A stretch of DNA of 64,000 bases from Chloroflexota bacterium (lineage in GTDB: Bacteria > Chloroflexota > Anaerolineae > Anaerolineales > UBA11579). The notes beneath the pieces are model-generated. The model was not told the DNA's origin. It ran no database searches and saw nothing but the letters and a program-made list of their open reading frames with translations. The DNA lies in the NCBI GenBank assembly GCA_019456165.1, contig VRUJ01000009.1, positions 1 to 64,000 of the forward strand, given 5' to 3'. This document shows, one piece after another, positions 17,677-26,955 of this stretch (within the stretch, counting starts at the first letter, position 1; the number at the start of each line of letters is the position of its first letter). Made by a program: the position numbers and the translations under genes.

Positions 17677-18279
17677 ATGGCAAAAAACTCCACCTATCAA
17701 GATATTTTCCGGTTATTCGCAGATCTTCTGGAATACCCACGAACTGATTTAAGTAAAAGAGTGCTGGAGGGTGAAGCTCTAGTCGCCGTGGAATATCCCG
17801 ATGCAGCTGTGTTGTTAAACGAATTTCACGAATTTATTGAACAAACTTCCTTAGGACGTTTACAAGAAGTCTTCACCACAACCTTTGATTTGGATGCGAC
17901 CTACCACCCATATGTAGGCCACCATCTATTCGGAGAGAGCTATAAACGCAGCGCTTTTATGGTGGGTCTAAAAGAGCGTTACCGCATTGTTGACCTCGAT
18001 ATTGGCAGTGAGGTCGCGGATAATCTGGCAATGATGCTGCGTTATCTGTCATTATGTGACGATGCTTCACAAACTGCAGCTATCATCCATGAAGCTCTAT
18101 TACCCGCGCTGGAAAAGATGATTAGAAAAGGCATTGAAGATGATGAGGAATCACCGATAGAAGCAGGACATTCGCAGCTAATCTACAAGAAAGTAGTTGA
18201 AGCGCTGCAAATGATTCTCCAAGAACAGCCGATGATTAGCCCCATCCCAATCCCGAAGGCAGAGCAGTCAATCGGTTAA
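17677..18279 (+). CDS. narJ: Nitrate reductase assembly chaperone
   Basis: A 200-residue NarJ/TorD-family chaperone that helps insert the Mo cofactor into NarG. Recognisable features are FRLFADLLEYP at the N-terminus, FTTTFDLDATYHPYVGHHLFGE (in two parts, about residues 66-87) and a helical, acidic remainder. I chose ATG 17677 because AGAGGAAG (17661-17668) gives a normal spacing; a GTG at 17668 inside the end of narH is the alternative. The position between narH and narI is standard. Confidence 0.93.
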   Translation: MAKNSTYQDIFRLFADLLEYPRTDLSKRVLEGEALVAVEYPDAAVLLNEFHEFIEQTSLGRLQEVFTTTFDLDATYHPYVGHHLFGESYKRSAFMVGLKERYRIVDLDIGSEVADNLAMMLRYLSLCDDASQTAAIIHEALLPALEKMIRKGIEDDEESPIEAGHSQLIYKKVVEALQMILQEQPMISPIPIPKAEQSIG

Positions 18280-18299
18280 TAACGACGGAGGTTTTCGCT

Positions 18300-18980
18300 A
18301 TGTTAGATACTTTGTTATTTGCAGTTTTTCCTTACGTAGCCGTCGCCCTGGCTGTCGTAGTGGGGTTCTATCGTTATTTCAGCGACCGGTTTTCTTACTC
18401 TAGCTTATCTTCCCAATTCCTGGAGAACCGCGGTCTTTTCTGGGGCTCGGTGTCTTGGCACTACGGCATTCTGGCTATCCTGCTTGGGCATTTGATCGGT
18501 TTCTTGATCCCACGCTCAGTGCTGGCCTGGAACGGGGTTCCGTGGCGGTTGTATGTCTTAGAGGCTTCAGCCCTGATGTTTGGAATCCTGACATTATGGG
18601 GACTTGTGGTGCTGATAATTCGCAGATTCAGCAGCGCCCGTATCCGGGTGGTCACTTCTTTAATGGACATAGTTTTGTTGGTTGTGCTGCTTGTTCAGGT
18701 AGTGGCGGGTGTTTGGACAGCTATCTTCTACCGCTGGGGATCGTCCTGGTATGCTGGGTTTGCGGTTCCCTACTTGTGGTCCATAATAAAGTTCAGCCCG
18801 GATATATCCCTGGTTAACAACCTGCCTTTCATGGTTAAGCTGCATATCATCGGCGCTTATGTAATCGTGGGCTTAATTCCATTCACGCGTTTAGTTCACT
18901 TGTTAAGTTTCCCATTCACTTACTTTTGGCGCCCTTACCAGGTGGTGATCTGGAACCGAAGGAAAGAAACGCGTGGCTAA
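18300..18980 (+). CDS. narI: Respiratory nitrate reductase gamma subunit
   Basis: A 226-residue membrane cytochrome b with five hydrophobic spans (about 3-24, 48-68, 82-106, 124-146 and 178-202). Histidines in SWHYGILAILLGHLIG and in KLHIIGAYVIVG plus TRLVHLLSFP are the usual diheme ligands. It oxidizes quinol and passes electrons to NarH. CGGAGG precedes the ATG. The next gene, narK, starts 46 nt downstream. Confidence 0.94.
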   Translation: MLDTLLFAVFPYVAVALAVVVGFYRYFSDRFSYSSLSSQFLENRGLFWGSVSWHYGILAILLGHLIGFLIPRSVLAWNGVPWRLYVLEASALMFGILTLWGLVVLIIRRFSSARIRVVTSLMDIVLLVVLLVQVVAGVWTAIFYRWGSSWYAGFAVPYLWSIIKFSPDISLVNNLPFMVKLHIIGAYVIVGLIPFTRLVHLLSFPFTYFWRPYQVVIWNRRKETRG

Positions 18981-19026
18981 GGTCCATAAATGCTAAATCA
19001 AACCAAATTCTGGAAATAATTTAAGC

Positions 19027-20493
19027 ATGATCGATAAATCCAGAGCTAATTCTATTCTAGCGCTCAACACTATCGCGTTTACTATTTGCTTTGCTGGTTG
19101 GATGCTTAATGGTGTGCTGGTCACATTTCTCGTAGATAATGGCATATTTAATTGGGATACCGCGCAAATGGGCACATTGATCGGCATCCCTGTGCTGACA
19201 GGTTCAATCTTGCGGTTGCCGTTGGGTATTTTAACCGACAAGTACGGCGGCCGACCTGTGTATACATTGTTGATGCTTTTCAGCGCCATACCCATGTATC
19301 TTTTGGGGCAAGCTAATTCTTACAACGAATATCTACTATACAGCCTGGGCTTTGGCATTACGGGTACCTCATTCGCGGTGGGGATCGCTTTTAGCTCGGT
19401 CTGGTTTTCCAAAGAACGCCAAGGAACTGCCCTAGGGATTTTTGGAGCGGGTAATGCGGGCGCAGCCTTGACTACCTTGGGCGCGCCCAGTCTCCTCCGC
19501 TGGCTTACCGACGATGGCGCTAACCCGAATAATTGGCGCCAATTGCCTGTTTATTACGCAGCCGCGTTGGTGATGATGGCGCTCATCTTTTATGTTTTCA
19601 CAACAAATCGAAAACCGGATACAGGTCAACGAACGATCATCCAGATGCTCAGCCCGTTGAAAAATATACGTGTTTGGCGGTTTGGACTTTATTACTTCCT
19701 TGTCTTTGGTGGTTTCGTTGCTCTAGCCCAATGGCTGGTGCCTTATTACGTAAACGTTTACTCAATGACTATTGTCACAGCCGGGTTGCTAACTTCCATC
19801 TTTTCATTGCCATCCGGTGTTATCCGTGCCTTGGGGGGTGTCTTATCGGATAAGTTTGGCCCTCGATCTGTGATGTATTGGATTTTAGGAATAATTGCCA
19901 TTTGTTGCTTCCTCTTGTTTTTCCCCAAGATGGATATTGAATCTCCCGGCAGTGGAATTTTAGCGCGCAAGAGCGGGGTGGTTACGTCCGTAACGGAAAG
20001 CGAGATTCGGGTCGGTGATGATGTTTATCCACTTGACCCAATAATAATAAGAGAATTTGACGATTCCGAAACTATATTACTGCCCCAAATCGACTCATGG
20101 CACGAGCCACGAGTTGAGGTTGGTAGTCAGGTAGAAAAGCGGCAATTGTTAGCTCGAGGCATAACTCACATCTACTTCCAGGCAAATGTAGTGGTTTTCA
20201 CTATTCTCGTATTCATCATTGGGATCAGCATGGGGATTGGGAAAGCAGCGGTCTATAAGTACATCCCAGAATACTTTCCGGACGAAGTTGGCGTGGTCGG
20301 CGGCATTGTCGGCGTGGTTGGAGGGCTGGGCGGTTTTATTTGCCCAATCATTTTTGGCCGCCTTCTCAAATCTATTGGGCTGTGGACCACGACCTGGATG
20401 TTCTTCTTCCTAATAACGGTTATTTGCCTGGTTTGGTTGTCCCTCGTAGTGCGGGGTATTTCGCACAAGGATACTCGGATTGAAGCCGTGTAG
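19027..20493 (+). CDS. narK: NarK-type nitrate/nitrite transporter with an inserted soluble domain
   Basis: A 488-residue major-facilitator protein of the nitrate/nitrite porter family. Family segments include GIPVLTGSILRLPLGILTDKYGGRP (in two parts, about residues 53-77), FGAGNAGAALTTL (139-151) and GGIVGVVGGLGGF in the last third. An unusual 80-residue hydrophilic stretch (about 302-382) sits between two membrane spans. It has short beta-type segments, SGVVTSVTESEIRVGDD and VEVGSQVEKRQLLARG, that recall a barrel-sandwich (lipoyl/biotinyl-like) fold. A common NarK lacks this. It should import nitrate or exchange it for nitrite for NarGHI. Confidence 0.88.
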   Translation: MIDKSRANSILALNTIAFTICFAGWMLNGVLVTFLVDNGIFNWDTAQMGTLIGIPVLTGSILRLPLGILTDKYGGRPVYTLLMLFSAIPMYLLGQANSYNEYLLYSLGFGITGTSFAVGIAFSSVWFSKERQGTALGIFGAGNAGAALTTLGAPSLLRWLTDDGANPNNWRQLPVYYAAALVMMALIFYVFTTNRKPDTGQRTIIQMLSPLKNIRVWRFGLYYFLVFGGFVALAQWLVPYYVNVYSMTIVTAGLLTSIFSLPSGVIRALGGVLSDKFGPRSVMYWILGIIAICCFLLFFPKMDIESPGSGILARKSGVVTSVTESEIRVGDDVYPLDPIIIREFDDSETILLPQIDSWHEPRVEVGSQVEKRQLLARGITHIYFQANVVVFTILVFIIGISMGIGKAAVYKYIPEYFPDEVGVVGGIVGVVGGLGGFICPIIFGRLLKSIGLWTTTWMFFFLITVICLVWLSLVVRGISHKDTRIEAV

Positions 20494-20618
20494 CCCGAGA
20501 AAATCCCAGACAGCGCAGGCTCTAGGTATTACGCTCAGGGGTTTGGTCGAGTCGCGAACCACCAACAACCAAAAAATCCATACGTGTTTTTGAAGGCTAC
20601 ATAAGGAGTAAGCATACA

Positions 20619-22169
20619 ATGAATAGATATATCGAACAGTGGGATGTAGAGGAAGCGGAATTTTGGGAATCAACTGGGAAAAAGGTCGCCAACCGGAATC
20701 TGTGGATTTCGATTCCCTGCCTGCTGTGCGCGTTTGCGGTCTGGCTTTATTGGAGCATCATCACTGTACAATTAAAGAACCTGGGTTTTCCCTTTGACAC
20801 CGTTCAATTATTTACGCTCTCTGCTATTGCAGGGTTAGCTGGGGCCACCTTCCGCATCCCTAATTCTTTTCTAATTGCTATTTCTGGCGGCAGAAATGTG
20901 ATTGCGCTGACGACGGGGCTGCTCATCGCCCCCGCATTGGGTGTAGGTTTCGCTCTACAAGATATTAATACCCCATATACTTTATTTGCCATAATGGCGG
21001 CTTTATCTGGTCTTGGCGGCGGAAATTTTGCTTCTTCCATGTCAAATATCAGCTTTTTCTTCCCCAAAAGAATGCAAGGTACGTCTTTGGGGTTGAACGC
21101 CGGCCTGGGCAATATTGGGGTCAGCGTCATGCAGGTATTATTGCCATTTGTAGCCACATTCTCTCTATTTGGCATACTGGGAGGCTCCGGATTACCGTTG
21201 GTCACAGATTTTGGCGGCAACCCGGCGGGTACTAACGTGTTCATTCAAAACAGCGGGTTGGTGTGGGTGCCAATCTTAGTAGTCCTTACTCTGGCAGCCT
21301 GGTTCGGTATGGATAACCTGGCTATTGCTACTCCCAAAATGGGTTCTGCACTTTCTTCTCTAGGCAAAGCATTTGGACTCATCTTGGTAGGGGCTATCGG
21401 CACCATTATAGGCCTGGTCCTTCTATTGGGTTTAGGATGGAGCATATGGATCGTGCTGCCGATCACGATTGTGAGCACGGTATTGATAATGAAGGCTATC
21501 CCGGGTGAGATTAAAGAAAATCTAAACACCCAATTTGCTATCTTCAATAACAAACACAATTGGATAATGACATATTTGTATGTCATGACATTTGGTTCAT
21601 TTATTGGGTATTCAGCCGCTTTTCCGCTGCTTATTCGGGTCGTATTTGGCGAACTTCCTGATGGCACAATCAACCCCAATGCACCCAACCCATTTGCATA
21701 TGCCTGGCTTGGTCCACTGGTTGGCTCCGTTGCCCGACCAATCGGAGGTTGGATTTCAGACAAATTAGGCGGAGCCAAAGTGACCCAGTGGGACACTGTA
21801 ATCATGATCCTTGCTGCTTTGGGTGTGGCTTTTTATGTCAGGCAGGCCAGCGGGGTGACTCAGCCTGAACAGTATTTCATCCCGTTCCTGATTTTGTTCC
21901 TGATCCTGTTCATCACCACTGGCATCGGTAACGGTTCTACTTTCAGGATGGTGCCGATTATTTTTAAGCCTTCAGAAGCCGGCCCGGTACTGGGATGGAC
22001 TTCGGCCGTTGCCGCGTATGGCGCATTCATTATCCCTAAAGTATTCGGCCAGCAAGTGGATGCCGGCACGCCTGAATATGCGCTATACGGATTTGCTTTC
22101 TATTACTTGACTTGCTTGATCTTAAACTGGTACTATTATGCTCGAAAAAATCCAGAAATAAGGTGCTGA
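20619..22169 (+). CDS. narK2: Second NarK-type nitrate/nitrite transporter
   Basis: A 516-residue major-facilitator protein with about 12 to 14 hydrophobic spans. NarK-family segments include ATFRIPNSFLIAISGGRN, LGLNAGLGNIGVSVMQ and ARPIGGWISDKLGG. Two different NarK proteins in tandem are typical of denitrifier nar clusters, where one is often a nitrate/proton symporter and the other a nitrate/nitrite antiporter; sequence alone does not say which is which here. The 125-nt gap before it has no terminator that I can see. AAGGAG precedes the ATG. Confidence 0.88.
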   Translation: MNRYIEQWDVEEAEFWESTGKKVANRNLWISIPCLLCAFAVWLYWSIITVQLKNLGFPFDTVQLFTLSAIAGLAGATFRIPNSFLIAISGGRNVIALTTGLLIAPALGVGFALQDINTPYTLFAIMAALSGLGGGNFASSMSNISFFFPKRMQGTSLGLNAGLGNIGVSVMQVLLPFVATFSLFGILGGSGLPLVTDFGGNPAGTNVFIQNSGLVWVPILVVLTLAAWFGMDNLAIATPKMGSALSSLGKAFGLILVGAIGTIIGLVLLLGLGWSIWIVLPITIVSTVLIMKAIPGEIKENLNTQFAIFNNKHNWIMTYLYVMTFGSFIGYSAAFPLLIRVVFGELPDGTINPNAPNPFAYAWLGPLVGSVARPIGGWISDKLGGAKVTQWDTVIMILAALGVAFYVRQASGVTQPEQYFIPFLILFLILFITTGIGNGSTFRMVPIIFKPSEAGPVLGWTSAVAAYGAFIIPKVFGQQVDAGTPEYALYGFAFYYLTCLILNWYYYARKNPEIRC

Positions 22170-22176
22170 TTAATAT

Positions 22177-22626
22177 ATGAATATTACTGATGCTTTGCTG
22201 GGTGAACATGCGGTATTCTATGCTCTGTTCACTCATTTAGAACAAAATATCCCTTCTGCAGAAACTACTCTCTTAGTGAAGTCGCAGGGTGCCATGCTGG
22301 CAGCTGGGCTGGCTAGCCATGCTAATCTGGAGGAAGAATTGTTATTCAAAACTCTAGAAAAAGAAATTGGACCTGGGGGACCACTGGCTGTAATGCGTAT
22401 GGAGCACGAGGAGATTGAGGGGTCTCTGGAACGTCTCCCCGGAGTTGATGAACTAGATGAAGCTCGAGAACTGCTGTTGCATGTTGTTGCGACAGCCCGG
22501 GAACACTTTGCTAAAGAAGAACAAATACTCTACCCAATTGCCTCTCAAACACTCTCCCACGAAAAAATGACAGACCTGAGTAATCAATGGGCCTTAAGCC
22601 GCGCGGTTCAATTGAACTTGGAGTAA
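22177..22626 (+). CDS. Hemerythrin-like (HHE) di-iron protein
   Basis: A 149-residue four-helix protein with spaced His/Glu residues of the HHE family: LLGEHAVFYALFTHLE near the N-terminus, SHANLEEELLF in helix 2, RMEHEEIEG in helix 3 and REHFAKEEQILYPIA in helix 4. Such proteins bind a di-iron site and often handle O2, NO or nitrosative damage to Fe-S centres. It begins 7 nt after narK2, so it is part of the nar operon. A role in protection from NO or nitrite by-products is a reasonable inference. Confidence 0.85.
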   Translation: MNITDALLGEHAVFYALFTHLEQNIPSAETTLLVKSQGAMLAAGLASHANLEEELLFKTLEKEIGPGGPLAVMRMEHEEIEGSLERLPGVDELDEARELLLHVVATAREHFAKEEQILYPIASQTLSHEKMTDLSNQWALSRAVQLNLE

Positions 22627-22692
22627 GATCATTGACCTTTGCCAGCTCGTGATGGTCATTAATAAAATGCTGGTTTCGGTTTAAAAGAAGAA

Positions 22693-23292
22693 ATGCTTGG
22701 CCTTTCCCGCATTTCAGCCAACATCCTAATCAGAAGATTGGGTTCGTTGGGAGTGCTAGGATTATTCCTGGTGGCTATTGTATATACTATTGGGGTTCAG
22801 CTAGAGTCTAACGATGCTTTCTGCGCCTCGTGCCACGTCGAGCCAGAAACCACTTATTATCAAACCAGTCTCAATCCACAAATTGCAGACACTCTGGCAG
22901 CTTACCACGCTGGCGAAAATACATTATGCATTGATTGCCACAGTCGAAAGTGGGTCCCTGGCCGTTTGTGGGCGCAGTGGGGCGGCTTGCAAAACCTGGT
23001 TTCCTTCTGGTCCGGCAACTTTCGAAGCCCCAGTGAGACAACTCGCCCGGTGGGTGATAGCGGCTGTTCCAAGTGCCATAGCGATCTGACATGGGTGAGC
23101 GAGCGACCTGGGCACTATCATTCCCCCTGGCTGCGATCGAGTTGGCGTTCTGCTGGCGGACCGGTCAATACATGCGAGGCATGCCATCCATCCCACGAGC
23201 CCTTCAGCTCTATTGGAGAACGGTTCATGGATATTGATCTTACAAAAGCGCAATGTGATGCCTGCCACGATGCAACTGGTATTGGCGATTGA
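22693..23292 (+). CDS. Membrane-anchored pentaheme cytochrome c (NapC/NrfH-like)
   Basis: A 199-residue protein with one N-terminal anchor (about 17-36) and five CXXCH haem sites: CASCH 44-48, CIDCH 79-83, CSKCH 125-129, CEACH 161-165 and CDACH 188-192. It resembles the NapC/NrfH/NirT family of quinol dehydrogenases, which usually have four haems, so the fifth site is an addition or marks another subfamily. No NrfA or other nitrite reductase follows within the window. It is the last gene of the nitrate-respiration cluster on this strand and could feed electrons to a partner encoded elsewhere. Confidence 0.85.
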   Translation: MLGLSRISANILIRRLGSLGVLGLFLVAIVYTIGVQLESNDAFCASCHVEPETTYYQTSLNPQIADTLAAYHAGENTLCIDCHSRKWVPGRLWAQWGGLQNLVSFWSGNFRSPSETTRPVGDSGCSKCHSDLTWVSERPGHYHSPWLRSSWRSAGGPVNTCEACHPSHEPFSSIGERFMDIDLTKAQCDACHDATGIGD

Positions 23293-23731
23293 CTATTCTT
23301 TTAAAGGTGGATAACTTTGTTGTTTTTCTAGGATGCAAGTGACCTGCTCCTCGCTAAACCGTCTCCTTTTCGTGAAAACTACCTCCTGATAACATTTTAC
23401 TTACTTTTGTCTATTTCAGGGTGGTACAGTTTTCGGGGTGCAGGTCATGGCGGCTCTATCTCTTGCCAACCGTCTGATTAAGAAACATCTTAATATCTAA
23501 TCATCATGTTTATTTTGACTTTTTAGTTCCAGCGCTTCCAGGATAAATTCTACAGCATCATAAAATAAGAAGGCGATATCACAAATGGAGGACGAGTGAG
23601 AGACAACCATCGATGAAATGCATGACAAACTCGGTGGTCCCGAATTATGGCGGTTTTGAAAAGGCAAACTGCGGTTTGAATCCAAGGGCTTAGGCCTCAA
23701 AAACCCATGCCCCGGCGCGCTATTTACTATT
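23293..23731. other. Non-coding region between the nar cluster and lysK
   Basis: The convergent nar and lysK genes end here. I see no gene. The region contains the IS-end-like remnant at 23420-23448 and, near 23350-23360, a weaker GTGACCTGCTCC relative of the same motif. Confidence 0.4.
23420..23448 (-). mobile_element. Insertion-sequence end-like remnant, inverse copy
   Basis: Read on the minus strand it is ATGACCTGCACCCC, six bases, then TGTACCACC, the same 29-nt layout as at 7957-7985. There is no transposase nearby. Confidence 0.45.
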
Positions 23732-24790
23732 TCACAGTGAACATAAATTGGTGATAGCAGCTCGTAAGACAGCAACGGCTTTCAGATATTCTTCAGCTGA
23801 TATTCGCTCGTGGGGGGTATGATCGAGTTTTGCATCCCCGGGGCCATATGCGATGACGGGGCATTTCCAAACCGGCGCTACAATACACATATCCGCCGTT
23901 CCTGTCTTAGTTACGAAACGCGGTTTTCCTCCAACATCCCGGATGCCTCGCAAGAATGCGCGTACAAGGGGATTGTTTTTATTAGCTTTGTAAGCGGGAA
24001 TGGCATATCCTAAGGGGATAACTTGTTCGGGGGAGATTAGGTTGGATATTTGTTGGTAATAAGCCTTTGGCGACGATCCCAGGGGTAGTCTTGCTCCAAT
24101 TTGCATAGTGGTCCATTCTTCCAAACCGTTATTTCCAGACTCAATTCCTTGCAAACTGACATTCAATTGATTGAAGAATTTTTCTTCCTGTATATTTTGC
24201 TCTTCATCCCATTGCTTGATCATTGACCAGATATTAAAGGCTCGTTCACTGGTCGTCTCCTGCACTATGGCAGAGTGCATTGATGCATTAGAGACGGTGA
24301 TTTCTAGTCTGGCGCTGCCTTTATATCCCAGGGTGATGCGGTCCCAGCGGCTGGGTTCCCCGATGATCGCTAAACCAGGATCGAAAAGGTTGCGCACATG
24401 CCTGGCTCCCAGTGAATCTCTTTCTTCATCGACCGCGCCGATGACTATCAATTTCCAACCCGGTATTCCACCCAAAGCTCCAACTGCATCGACAAAAGCC
24501 GCCAGGGAACCCTTAGCATCCACTGCACCTCGGCCATGGATTACACCATCATCATCTAGCTTGACTGGAATTTCACCCGGGACAGTATCGATGTGGCCCA
24601 GCAGAATCAGTTCGTTTGGACCATCTCCTGTAATTCCTATTGCGTTTCCGACTTCATCCACGTAGGTGATGTCATAGCCCAGGTGATTCATGCGGGAAAC
24701 TAAAAAGTCCACGGCTGTCTTTTCTTGACCGGAAGGGCTGTAATGTCCGAGGAGATCCACCAAGGTTTTTAGATTGGAGGCAGTCTTCAT
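23732..24790 (-). CDS. lysK: [LysW]-ornithine/lysine hydrolase
   Basis: A 352-residue M20-type zinc peptidase that releases the finished amino acid from the LysW carrier. Metal-site motifs are [24 protein letters not shown] and [12 protein letters not shown], with the family's IIGEPS and a late [10 protein letters not shown] segment. It is the last gene of the LysW operon and overlaps lysJ by 4 nt. With argG and argH in the same operon, the released product is probably ornithine (for arginine), though lysine is possible or additional. Confidence 0.92.
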   Translation of the reverse strand: MKTASNLKTLVDLLGHYSPSGQEKTAVDFLVSRMNHLGYDITYVDEVGNAIGITGDGPNELILLGHIDTVPGEIPVKLDDDGVIHGRGAVDAKGSLAAFVDAVGALGGIPGWKLIVIGAVDEERDSLGARHVRNLFDPGLAIIGEPSRWDRITLGYKGSARLEITVSNASMHSAIVQETTSERAFNIWSMIKQWDEEQNIQEEKFFNQLNVSLQGIESGNNGLEEWTTMQIGARLPLGSSPKAYYQQISNLISPEQVIPLGYAIPAYKANKNNPLVRAFLRGIRDVGGKPRFVTKTGTADMCIVAPVWKCPVIAYGPGDAKLDHTPHERISAEEYLKAVAVLRAAITNLCSL

Positions 24791-25947
24791 ACGCTGAGAA
24801 CCTCTTCAACAGCATCAACAATTTGGTAGATTTCTTCCGTCGTGATCACCAGGGGAGGCATCAGACGGATAACTGTTAACCCAGCGGGTAAGGCCAGCAC
24901 CCCGCGTGACAAAAGTTGATTAAGATACGGCGAAACCTTTTGCTTTAGTTCAATTCCAACCATCAGTCCCATGCCGCGCACATCCCGGATCAATGGAGAT
25001 TTGATCGCACGCACTTTAGAAAATAGACTTTCACCCAGCTGGGCGGCGCGTTCACAAAGTTTTTCCTTCTCAAAGGTTTCAAGGACAGCCAAGGCTGCTG
25101 CGCAGGAAAGTGGATTTCCTCCAAAGGTTGAACCGTGAATGCCAGGAGAGATTTCGCCAATCCGATCCCCAATGAGAACGGCTCCCATTGGAACACCCCC
25201 TGCAATCGACTTTGCCAGGCAGATCATGTCCGGCTGCAATTCGTGGTGTTGGAAGGCAAACATCTTTCCGGTGCGGCCAAAACCTGTCTGCACTTCATCG
25301 ACGATTAATAAGGTTCCCTTCTCATGGCACAAGCGCTGGGCACCTAAAAGAAAATCCGAACCTCCTGGATGAACTCCGCCCTCGCCTTGTACCACTTCCA
25401 GGATAATCGCGGCCGTCTCTTCCGAAATGGCAGCTTCAAGTTTCTCCAGGTTGTTGTAGGGGACGTGTTTAAATTCCGGGACTAAAGGTTCAAATGGTGC
25501 GCGGTATTTTTTATTCCAAGTGGCTGATAATGAGCCTAGAGTTCTGCCGTGGAAGCCGCGCATAAAAGAAATAATTTCGGTGCGCTTCGTGCTAAAGCGA
25601 GCGAATTTTATTGCTGCTTCGACAGCTTCAGTGCCGGAGTTACACAGGAATGCGCGCTTAATGTTCGATGGAGCCAACCTGATTAATTTTTCCAACAGAG
25701 CTGCTCTGATGTCGTTGTGATACATCTCAGGACAGGAGATCAATATTTTGGCTTGTTGGGTGATCGCTTCAACCACTGCGGGGTGTGAATGACCTAAATT
25801 GGCCGCTCCATGCGCGCTGACGCAATCGATGTACGTTTTTCCCTGGTCGTCCCAAAGTGTGACCCCCTTTCCTCGGATAATAGCGAGTTCCCGCTTTGCA
25901 TAAACACCGGAGGTAAATATTCTTTCTTTGGTAATGGTATCTGACAT
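24787..25947 (-). CDS. lysJ: [LysW]-semialdehyde aminotransferase
   Basis: A 386-residue class III PLP aminotransferase of the acetylornithine/LysJ group. The PLP lysine lies in CLAKSIAGGVPMGA; other motifs are FLCNSGTEAVEAAIKFAR, MRGFHGRTLGSLSAT and VDEVQTGFGRTG. It converts the LysW-bound glutamate (or aminoadipate) semialdehyde to the amine. It is separated from lysZ by 163 nt with no clear terminator, and overlaps lysK by 4 nt. The length is normal. Confidence 0.92.
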   Translation of the reverse strand: MSDTITKERIFTSGVYAKRELAIIRGKGVTLWDDQGKTYIDCVSAHGAANLGHSHPAVVEAITQQAKILISCPEMYHNDIRAALLEKLIRLAPSNIKRAFLCNSGTEAVEAAIKFARFSTKRTEIISFMRGFHGRTLGSLSATWNKKYRAPFEPLVPEFKHVPYNNLEKLEAAISEETAAIILEVVQGEGGVHPGGSDFLLGAQRLCHEKGTLLIVDEVQTGFGRTGKMFAFQHHELQPDMICLAKSIAGGVPMGAVLIGDRIGEISPGIHGSTFGGNPLSCAAALAVLETFEKEKLCERAAQLGESLFSKVRAIKSPLIRDVRGMGLMVGIELKQKVSPYLNQLLSRGVLALPAGLTVIRLMPPLVITTEEIYQIVDAVEEVLSV

Positions 25948-26110
25948 AAGGTCACCTGTTGATGAACGTATTTGTCCTCAGTTTTGGATGGATTTTTCAG
26001 CCGCATGCAGATTAGCTAATTCATTCACTTTGTTCTTGTTTGCTATTCTTAAACATCAATTTACTTCTTTTAGTTTTAGATACCTCCGGGAAGCTTATCC
26101 CGAATTGAGT

Positions 26111-26935
26111 TTATGAAGAAATTTCCGTACCGCCGCCATTAAGAGCCTTGGAAACAGGATGTTCAATGCGGCCATCAGCAATGATCACCCTGCGGACATT
26201 CCCTGCCAGAGCTTCTTTTGCTCCAAGGACTTTTTTCTTCATCCTCCCTTGAACCAGGTTAAGTGCGCTCTTTATCTCGGATTGATCTAGTTTGGAGATT
26301 AGTGAGCTTTCATCAGGGAATGCGTTCAAGATGCCCGGCACGGCGGTGAGAAGCATCAAAGTGTCCGCCTGGAGGCTGGCAGCGATCATCGCAGCAACCC
26401 GGTCTGCATCTACATTCAAGGGTTCGGATTGTTCCGAGATTGCCAGGGGGGCGATCACCGGTATATAACCCTCTTCAAGCAAGCTATCAACCAAGGCGGT
26501 GTTAACGGAAGTAATGGTACCCGTATGATCATCTCTGAGCACTTTCTGTCTGCCGTTCTCGTTGATCCTGATTGCAGGTTTACGTCTGCCTACGAGCAGT
26601 TTGCCATCTACGCCGCTGATTCCAAGCGCATTCACCCCGGATGATTGCAGTTCAGCAGTCAGCGTTGTGTTTAGATATCCGTTGACAGCCATAATAAATA
26701 TTTCTAAGGTTTTCCGGTCTGTATAGCGCGAAGTGAACCCAGAAGGTGAGGTGACAAATCGGGGGGGATGTCCTAATGCCTCGCCCAAATCATTCGCCTT
26801 CTGAGAACCTCCGTGTACGATGACCAGCCTTTCGTGTTCGTTTACTGTTCTAGCAATGTCTTTGCAAATGGAGGGAAAATTTACCCCTTCTGTCCCTCCA
26901 ATTTTGAGGACCAATGTTTTGGCTGATGATTTCAT
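26111..26935 (-). CDS. lysZ: [LysW]-glutamate/aminoadipate kinase
   Basis: A 274-residue amino-acid kinase of the ArgB/LysZ family. It has LVLKIGGTEGVN at the N-terminus, LVIVHGGSQKAN for substrate and phosphate binding, and NVDADRVAAMIAASLQAD in the nucleotide region, ending with GRMKKKVLGAKEAL. It phosphorylates the carboxylate of the LysW-linked substrate. The gene follows argC/lysY by 20 nt in the operon. Confidence 0.92.
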   Translation of the reverse strand: MKSSAKTLVLKIGGTEGVNFPSICKDIARTVNEHERLVIVHGGSQKANDLGEALGHPPRFVTSPSGFTSRYTDRKTLEIFIMAVNGYLNTTLTAELQSSGVNALGISGVDGKLLVGRRKPAIRINENGRQKVLRDDHTGTITSVNTALVDSLLEEGYIPVIAPLAISEQSEPLNVDADRVAAMIAASLQADTLMLLTAVPGILNAFPDESSLISKLDQSEIKSALNLVQGRMKKKVLGAKEALAGNVRRVIIADGRIEHPVSKALNGGGTEISS

Positions 26936-26955
26936 ATTTGTTTCTCGCTGCTCTT

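Noticed and set aside
20804-21805. Long open frames on the strand opposite narK2
   Set aside because: They are frame shadows of a GC-biased membrane-protein gene and have no ribosome-binding sites or recognisable domains.
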